Source: Dongia mobilis
Lineage (GTDB): Bacteria; Pseudomonadota; Alphaproteobacteria; Dongiales; Dongiaceae
Length of the DNA stretch: 39,884 nucleotides
Direction: 5' to 3'
Assembly: GCF_945906275.1 (NCBI RefSeq)
Contig: NZ_CAMDRA010000011.1
Location: 1-39,884 of the forward strand
Shown: positions 17,424 through 26,400 of the stretch, piece after piece
Layout of the letters: each line of letters begins with the position of its first letter
How positions within the stretch are numbered: position 1 is the stretch's first letter
The notes under the pieces: generated by a model
Told to the model about the DNA's origin: nothing
What the model saw: only the letters and a program-made list of their open reading frames with translations
Database searches by the model: none
Translations under genes and position numbers: made by a program

Positions 17424-20400
17424 ATGGCGACGTTCGACCTCCGCGCATGCAACGGGACAATTGGGGGTCTGGCAGCCATCGGTCTGCTGGCGATGGGTTT
17501 CGGCGCCTCGGCGCAGGAGTTCCTGGCCAACCCGATCGGCACCACGCCGACGCCTTATGCCGGCGCCTATTCAAGCACACCGCAGATCCAGTCCGGCGCC
17601 GCCATCGAGCAGTATTTCAATCCCGGCGGCATGACGGTCATCAACCCGCCGCCGCTGTTTGGGCCGGCAGCCGGTGTCTTCTCCCTTGTGCCGGCGCAAT
17701 CGCTCGTCCAGTCTCCGTCGACCCAGCAGATTGTCGGTCCCGGTTCCGCACCGCTGCAGCAGAATTCGGAACTCCGCACCAACCCCCAACTGCTGATGCA
17801 AGCCCCCGCGACCACCCAGCCGACCGGTGGCGCCAGTGCGACCACCTACATTCCGCTGCCTGGCGGCACCGAACTCGCGACGATCAAAAGCAACCCGGTG
17901 CAAGTGATCCCGCTGCCGAACCAGCCGCCCATTCTCATACCCATGAATCCGGAAACCATGACCGGCACGATGACCGGTGGCGGCGCATCGGTCATGACCG
18001 GCACCGCCATGACCGGCACGGCGCAACAGGTCGAGCAAGCCCAGCAGGGACAGGCAACTGGCGTCGGCGGCACGACCGCAATCGGCAGCGGCCAAACGAT
18101 CATCGCCGAACCGATGATCACCGAGCCGGCAACCGGCGGCACCACCCAGATCGGCGAGAGCGAGACGACTGAACAAGCTGCCGGCAATGCTGAAATGGCG
18201 ACGGAGGAGGAAGCGGACGCCGCGGATGCCACGCAGGTCGCCGAAAGCGACGGCCATTCCGACGAACATCATGATGACGATGACGTGGACAAGGAACGCA
18301 AGAAGCAGGAAGAAGCACTCTCCACCCAGCGGGCCATGGCAAACATGGCGATGGCCCAACAACAGGCGGAATCGCAGCTCGGCTTCAAGCCGATCGCGGA
18401 CCCGACCGGCGAGCATACCAGCGTCGAGCACCAGCAGATCATGGGCGCCGAGGTGATGGCCCAGATCAGCCAGCTGGGTGCCTCGATCAACAACAAGGTC
18501 AGCATGGTGCTGCCGGAAGCGATCGAGGTGAAGGTCGACAAGGAAGCCGTGCGGCGCCTGATCGAAGAGGAGGAGCGGCGCATCGAGAAGGAGAAGAAGG
18601 AGCTCAAGAAGAGGCTGGAGCGAGAGCGCAAGCGCCTTGAGCGCGAGAAGAAGAAGATCGACAAGCAGCGGGCGCGCAACGAACGGGACCAGAAATATCG
18701 CGATCGCCGTGCGCGCGAGGACCAACAACGCCGCTCGGCCGAGGATCTCAACAAGCAGAACGAGGATCTGAAGAAACGCGCCGAAAGACTGGACCAGAAC
18801 CAGAAGGATCTCGACGAGCGCGACAAGAAGCTCCGCGCCGACGAACAGAAGGCGCGCGCCAACGATCCCAATTGCCAGGGCGCCGAATGCCGCGGCATCC
18901 AGGCGCAGCGAACCGCTTTGTCCGGCGAACGCACCAATCTGGTGAAGGCGCAGGGCGAACTTCAGAAGGACGCCCAGAAGTTCAACGGCAGTGTCCGGGA
19001 ATGGCAGGCGGACCAGCGCGAACTCGACGATCTCAAGGACCGCGGCTACGGCATGGATGAAGGCGAGCGCGCCGCGCATCGCCAGACACAGCGCGTTGAT
19101 GCCGCCAAGCAGGATGTCGAGGATATCGAACGCGCGCGGGCCGATCTGACGCGCCAAGCCAAATGGCTGGAAGCCGAGGGCAAGCTCGACGAGGACACCG
19201 CCAATGAGCTGCGCAAGCAGTGGAAGGCGCTGGAAGGTGCTGAGGGCAAGGCGAGCGAAGCCCTGCGCAATGCCGAGGCCGACCTGCTCAAGGCCCAGGC
19301 CGAGGCTCTGGGTCTGGGTGACGTCTACAAGGAGGCCGCCAAGAACTTTGAGGCGCAGAGCGGCGATCGGCCGCGCTGGGGTCAGCAGGTACCGGCGCTC
19401 CAGGATGCGATGCGCGACGCACAGCGCCTTGCCAACGCAAGCCAGGACACCCTCGATCAGGTCAGCAAGATGTATGGCGACGCGATCGACCAGGTGGACG
19501 CGATCGAAAGCAGGCTCGGTGCCGATCCGCGCCAGCCGGATGGGCTGCCGCCCGTGAACGCATCGGTCGGGTCGGAAATGGGCAAGCTCAATGCCGAGTT
19601 CAACAAGATCAGTGACGAACTGAAAAAACTCAACCCACAGGGCTTCATGGCCACCAAGGAATGGCGTGACGCCAACAAGGAGCGCGTCGACACGGCCCGG
19701 GCGCTGGAGCAGCATGAGCGGCGCCTGCAGGAACTCGGCGACAGCGACTTGGCCGGCGTCAATGCCGGCAGCAACAAAGGCCCTGATGAACCGCTGGAAT
19801 ACCGCTCACAGGCCGAACTCGCCCGGCGCCACAGCTTCACCTATACCGGGCCGGAAGCGTTGCGCGACGAAGTCATGAAGGAACGCGCCGCCCTGGAGAA
19901 GGCGACCGGCGACTTCCTGGCCGCGCAGGACAAGGTGAACAATATCCGCGAGGGGTCGGCAGATTATCAGAAGGGTAAGGAATTGTGGAAACGCGCCGAT
20001 GAACTGCAGGCGCGCGCTGGCTTCCTGGATCCACTGGCCGATGTCAACCAGCTCTCGCAGGACGTCCAGATCTTCAATTCCAACCTGCTCACCGGCCTGC
20101 CCCGCGGTGCCGATGGAGCGATCGACGAGAACGCCGTCATCGATCGTGTCCAGGCCATGGCGAATGGCCAGATGGCGCTGCTGCAGAACGGCGTTGCACT
20201 GGAGGATGCCGAGCGTCGGCTGGCGGCAAATCCCAATGGCACCGACGAACGCAAGCTGGTCAGTGACCTCAAAATCCAGCAGAGGGAGATCATTGACGAG
20301 GTCGGCAAGACGGGAATCTCGATCGACACCAGGGACGGCAAGTTCGTGCCCAGCGCCATCCTCAACGGCAATGCCGAGATGTGGAACACCGCACGTGACC

Positions 20401-23400
20401 AGACCAAGGCAACCCTGGAGGAACTCGATCGCAATCGGCAGGCGGCCGGCATGGAGGCCAATCCCACGCAGCCGCCCGGGGAAGCCGGCAAGGGGTCGGC
20501 CAACCGGCAGCTCGACCGTGAAGCCGGCAAGCAGAAAGCCGAGCAGGCCGAGCTGGACAAGGTGGCAGGCGCACCACCCATGCCCAGCCCTGACGTGGCG
20601 CGCTCGCCGGCCGGTGACCTCAACCAGCTCACCAATGCGCGCAACACCTTGAAGGCGAATATCGACGGCCTCAACCAGGCGGTCGAGAAACTGCCGGCCG
20701 ATCATCCTGCGGCCCCGGCCCTGATCGCGACCCGGACCAGCCTTGAGGCCGCCGCCAAGGGCGTCGACGGCGCTATCACCAAGGTCGAGCAGAAAATCGA
20801 GCAGACCAAGCTGCGGACCCAGCAATTGACCAATGCGGCAAAGTCCCTGGAAAAGAACATCAACGCCATCGACGATCGGCTGGTGGAGATCGACGGCTGG
20901 ACGCCCGAGGCCGCCGCCCTGACCGCGACACGGGATTCGCTCGAGGCCGCGGCTCGGTCGGTCGACCATGCGTTGAAGGAGACTGAACCGCGACCTGCCG
21001 ATCTCGCCCAGCCAAAGGAGATCGTGGTCAATCAGGCACCGGAAACGGCAACTGGGACGGCGGCCGCCGCCGGCAAGATCGCACCCCTGTCGCCGGAGGT
21101 GAAGGAGACCCTTACCACCAACCACGAAGTACTGACGCAGCAGATCACCGGCCTTGAGGAGCAGATTGCGACCTTGCCGGTGGCATCGCCCCAGGCGGTG
21201 GCGCTCAGCGCGACCCGCGACGCCCTCAAGGTCAGCGTCACCACCATCGAAACGGCGCTGACAGCGCCGGTAGCTGCCGCGCCCGTGACCGTGACGCCGG
21301 CTCGCCGGGCGGAACTCGAAAAGCAGCAGGACCAGATCGTCCGGGAGCGCCTCACGATCAATGAGCGGCTGAAATCGGCTCCGGCTGACGATCCGGAGGC
21401 AACGAAGCTGCGCGATAGATCGGCCGTTCTCGGCAACCAATTGGACGCGATCGAGCGTGAACTGTCCGGACCACCGTCGCCGGTGAAGGTGACGCCAACG
21501 GAGGTCGCTGCGGCCCCGCCACCTGCGGTAACGACAGCAGCGGCGGCACCCGTGACCGTCAATCGCCGGGCGTCGCTCGAAAAACGCCAGGAGCAGATCG
21601 TCCAGCAGCGTCTTGCCGTCAACGAACGCCTGAAATCGCTGCCCGCCGATGATCCGGAAGCCAAGAAGCTGCGCGACAAATCGGCCCTGCTCGGCAATCT
21701 GCTGGAAGAGATCGAGCGCGAACTGGCCGATCCGCCGGCCACCACCACCGCTGCAGCACCGGCCGCAACGTCCGTTTCGACAGCGACGGCAGCCGAAAGG
21801 GACCCGGAACTGACCGGGTTGCGCCGGCAGATGTTCGACCTGGACGAGAAGGCCAAGACCCTGACGATCGGATCAGCCGACTGGCTGAAATACAACACGG
21901 AACGCACCGACCTCCTGCAGCGCTATGTGGCGCGCTACACCGTGGTGAAAAGCACCAAGGGCGAGACCGCGCAGCAGCAGCCAACGGCGGAGGATCCGAT
22001 CGCCGGCTACTTCGCCTGTCTGGAGCGTGACATCCTGCCGGCGCTCAAGGGCTCCGCCGTCGAGTTGTCGCAATCGGCCCTCACCAACCTCGTCATGTTG
22101 TTCGGCCCGGAACTGGCCGAGGAGGCCGTGCACAACGCCCTCGACGAAACCCTCGAAGTGGGTGACGGCGACCGCGCCGAGATCTTCCTTGATGCACTGA
22201 TGCGGCGCATGGAGGCGCTCGCCCGCGAGCGTTTCGGTGCCGAGGCCGGCCGCTCGATCGCCATGGGCCGCGCCCAGATCCTGACCGCGCTGCTGGGCGA
22301 GCCGGCCATCGCCAAGAGCACGACCCTGTCGGACGAGGTGAAATCGCGTCTGGCAACCGTCACCAAGGAAATGCGCGCGGAGCTTGGCAAGGAGCTGGCC
22401 GCGGCGGACAACAAGCCGGATCTCAAGCTGGGCCTTCTCGGCGAACTGGCGGCGCTCTCCCAACTGGATGGCAGCGACCTCGGGCCGCTGGCGACAGAGA
22501 TTGCTCAGGAACTGGACCGGCTTGCCAAGGCGCCCTTGAAATCCGGCGCGGAAGGCGAATTGCGCGCCGCCACCCTGCAGCGCCTGGCGGGATTGCTGGA
22601 ATCGCTCCGGCCCGACACGGCGGAGGTGGCGGAGCGCCTGTCGAAATCGCGGATTGGCGTCATCGGCCAGCTGCGGCGCCAGATGACCCTGCTGGCCGAA
22701 ACGGCGCCGCCGGAACGGGCAGCAGTCCTCAGGACCGAAGCCGCGAAACTGCTGCTGCGCGAAGCGGCGGCATTGCTCTCTGGCGGCGATACGGCGGGTG
22801 CCCTTGAACTGCTGCGCCGTGCCGGGGCGGAAACCACCCTTTCCGCATCCGAGCGCGACATGGCGCTCATCTCGGTGATCGACCGCGCACTGTCGGACTG
22901 GTCGCAGTCCGACGATGCCGCGCGCGCCAAGCTGGGCCCGATCGAGAAACTCGCGCAGGAACGCGACCAGGCCCTTGAGCGCCTGTCGCTGAGCGCCAAT
23001 CCGGCCGAGGCCGCGGCGGCGACCCTGGCCCGGGTACGGACAGCGCAGGCGAACGGCGACCGGGCGACCGCCGAACGGCTGCTCGACGAGGCGCTGAAGC
23101 ACCGGGCCGATGATCCGGTGCTGCAGGCGGAAAAACTGACGCTCACCCTCTCGGATCCGAGCCAGCCGGCAAGCCCCGAACGCATTGACCAGACATTGGC
23201 CAAGCTGCCGGAGGCGCTGCGCCTGCCGGCCGGCCTCATCGCCCTCGACCGGCTGATCGAAAGCGGTGGCGCCGAGGCGGCGACGGCGCTGATCGAGAAG
23301 CTGCGCGCCCTCACCGCCGGCACCGAAGATGCCGCTTTTCTGGGCGCCTATCTCGATGCGCGCAAGGCTCTTGCCCTGGCCGGCACCAGCGAGGGCAAGG

Positions 23401-26400
23401 TGACCGTGGCCGAGGTGAAGGACGCGATCACCAAGGCGCGCGCGAGCCTGCAGCCTCTGGCCGCCGACAATCCGCTGATGGCGGCGGAGCTTGAGCGTCT
23501 CGATGCCCTTGCCGCCCAGATCGAGCACATCGATACGCTGGAAAAGGCGCTCGCCGGCGGCACCACGCCGGCGGTCGGATTCGACGTGCTGGCGCGCGAA
23601 GCCCTGTCCATCGGGCGCCTTGATCTCGCAGAGAAGGCGCTGCAGCGCCTGGGCGAGGTACTCTTTGACGGCGATACTGCCATCAGCAACACCGACGCCC
23701 TGCGCAGTCTGCGCAATGCCGGCATGATCCTGGAAACGGTGCGGCGCCGGGCGGCGCAGGGCGATCTGACCCCGGAACAGCGGGCGCTGTTCGAAGGATT
23801 CCTCGGCCGCGCCGCGCCGATCGTGGTCGGTGCGATCGACAAATACCTCGCAGAGCGCGTTCCCGCCGCCGAACGGACCGCAGCGCGCGCCGCGACCGAC
23901 CCCAAGCTCACCCAGGCCGCCAACCAGCGGCTGGCGGAGCTGCGCGTCCTCGAACGCATGCGGTGGATGGCCCAGGCGTCGATGCTGTCACCTGAGCAAC
24001 GGGCGACGGAGGTCTACAGGGCCGAGGACGCGGCGACGCAGCAAGTCAATGCCAAGATCGTGGAGATCAGGACAAGGTTCGCGGGCCTCGCCAAGGCCGT
24101 CAATGAAGATGCCACGAAGAGCGCGGAGCTCGACAAGGCACTGGCCGAACTCGATGCCCTGCGCGCACGGCGCGACGGCATCATCGATTTCCGGCTGACC
24201 TACGCGGCCGGGCCCGAATTCGACCCGCGTGATGGGTTCTACGGCTTCCTCGAGCCAAGGACGGCCCGCGACGCGGAAATTCGCCGGCTGGAAGGTCTGC
24301 TGATCGGTGCCGAGCCGGGTGAGACCGCCAACGATTTATGGCAGTCGCGTCGGGACCAAAGAAATTATCAGGCACGCAAGGGTGCGCGCGAACGGCTGCT
24401 GGTCGACAGCGACTTTGAGCCCACCGACCGTGAACTGCGCAACAATCCCACCGAGAATGGGGATTACTGGCTGAAGATGCGCCTCCTGCAGCGTGAGGTG
24501 ATCTATCTTGACCGGCGGCGGGCGGAGTTGGTACTCGAGGATCCGACCCGGCCGGGTTCCGCCGGCACCGATCTTCTCAACAAGCTGATCGCCCATGAGA
24601 GCAAGGTCCTCACCGACCTGGTGAAGCCCAGCAATGCGCTCTCGGAGATGCTGCAGGATATCAGCGGCTATGGCGCCGACAACCGCGCGCTGGCCAAGAC
24701 CCTCTCGGACCAGTTGCCGCAGAACGAGATCAATGGCTGGCTGGGCGAGATCGAACAGGCGCGCGCCGGCGGTGATGTCCAGAAGGGGTTCCTGTCCCTG
24801 GTGCGGCTGCGCGACGCCTCATTGGCCGGCGAGATCGACGCCTTCGTCAACTACCTGCAGATGCCCTGGTACAAGGCGGGACCGGCGCGCGCCTACAATC
24901 TGCTCATTGGCATGGAAGCGACGCAAACCGCCGTCGAGGCGGCGACGGTCGAAAGTTCGCGGCTCCATGCGACCCTGATCCGCGCCGCCAACAATTTGCC
25001 GGAAACCCTGTCGGCCGAGGATCGGACACTCCTCTCCCGGCACGGCTTCCTCGAAGACGGCAAATACGTCATGCCGGAACATGTGCGCATCACGCCGACC
25101 ACGGCCGGCAGCGAGTTTGCTTCCATCACCCAGGAAGGCGCCTTGGGCACGGTCGATCGCGTCCTCAACGCGCAGCATGCGGCGGAACTGGTGGCGACGG
25201 TTGCCATCCCCGGCGGCATCGCCGGCAGGCTCGGCCGCGCGGTCACCGCGGAGCTGCTGGGCACCAGCCGCCTGCTGGCCCATGGCCTCGGCCTTGCCGC
25301 CGAGACCGCGGCCTTCACCGGCCTCTCGCGCGCGGCACGCGCGGCCCTCGATCCGGATCTGCTGGCGACCCGCGAATTCTGGTCGGGCCGCGCATTGCTG
25401 GCCGAATATGGCCACAATCTCCTCACCCTCGGCGTGCTCAAGATCAAGGGCGTCGGGACCGAGGCCGCCAATGCCGCCATCAAGGGCGTGACGCGCGTCG
25501 GCTTGCGCACCCAGTTGGAAGGTGCTGCGCGCGCTGCCGATTTCTTCGGCGAAGCAGCGCTCCTCACCGGCCTCAACGGCGCCCTCTCCAGCAACTCGAT
25601 CAGCCGCGAAAGCTTCCTCGAAAACGTCCTCATCGTCTCGCTGCTGCGCGCCACGCACAAGGCAGGCGACATCGCGGGTGGTGCACTCGGCCTCAACCGG
25701 ACACCGGAGGGGTCACGGACGGGGCTGCGCGAACTGCCCAAGTTCGCCCGGAGTGCTGCGGCCAAGGAGGCGGCAGAGATCCGCTACAATGAATGGCTGG
25801 ATGCCTATTACATCCCGGCTCGGCGGCTCATGGAGCAGTTCAAGGGCGATTGGGCCGCGGCCCGCAAGGCCTATACCAAGGGCGAGATCTCGGAAAGCCA
25901 GATGCGCCGCATGGTCGAGATGCGGCGCTGGGTCGTCGACACCCTCGCCCAGGAGATTCTCGGCGAACTCAAGGGCGAGGTCGAGGCCTTCGGTTCCGAG
26001 AATTTGACCAGCGATTACGATATCAGCTTCGTCGGACCGATGGCGCAGGTCGCCGTCATCCTGTTCAATGCGCGTTTCAATTCCCGCTGGGGTGCGGCGG
26101 CCGATATCGGCGGCCGGGAGACCGGCGTCACTCTGGACACAAACGCCTATACCCGCAGTGAGCACCTCAATTATCTGGGCGGCGCCCGCGACGTCTGGCT
26201 GCAGGATTCCTTCGCCCATCTCGCCGCCCGCAAATATCTGGGCGATGCCGAATGGGCGGCCTATCGCAGCCGGGTCGAGGCCGCCGCCGATACCGCCAAG
26301 AGCGCCGACTTGGCCCGGATGCTCGACAGCGTCGAGGCGCAGTTCAAGGATCTGAAGCTGGCGATCGAGGCCAAGAAGGCCGAACTCACCGGCACGGTGG

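Noticed and set aside
17950-18030. ATGACCGGCAC-type short repeats in the giant gene, considered as CRISPR or a VNTR
   Set aside because: They are short, irregular and encode a low-complexity MTGT linker; there are no spacers or regular units.
17216-18172. A 318-codon frame starting before the giant gene
   Set aside because: It overlaps the giant's N-terminus in another frame and is Arg/Asp/His-rich without a domain; the giant's signal peptide supports the other frame.
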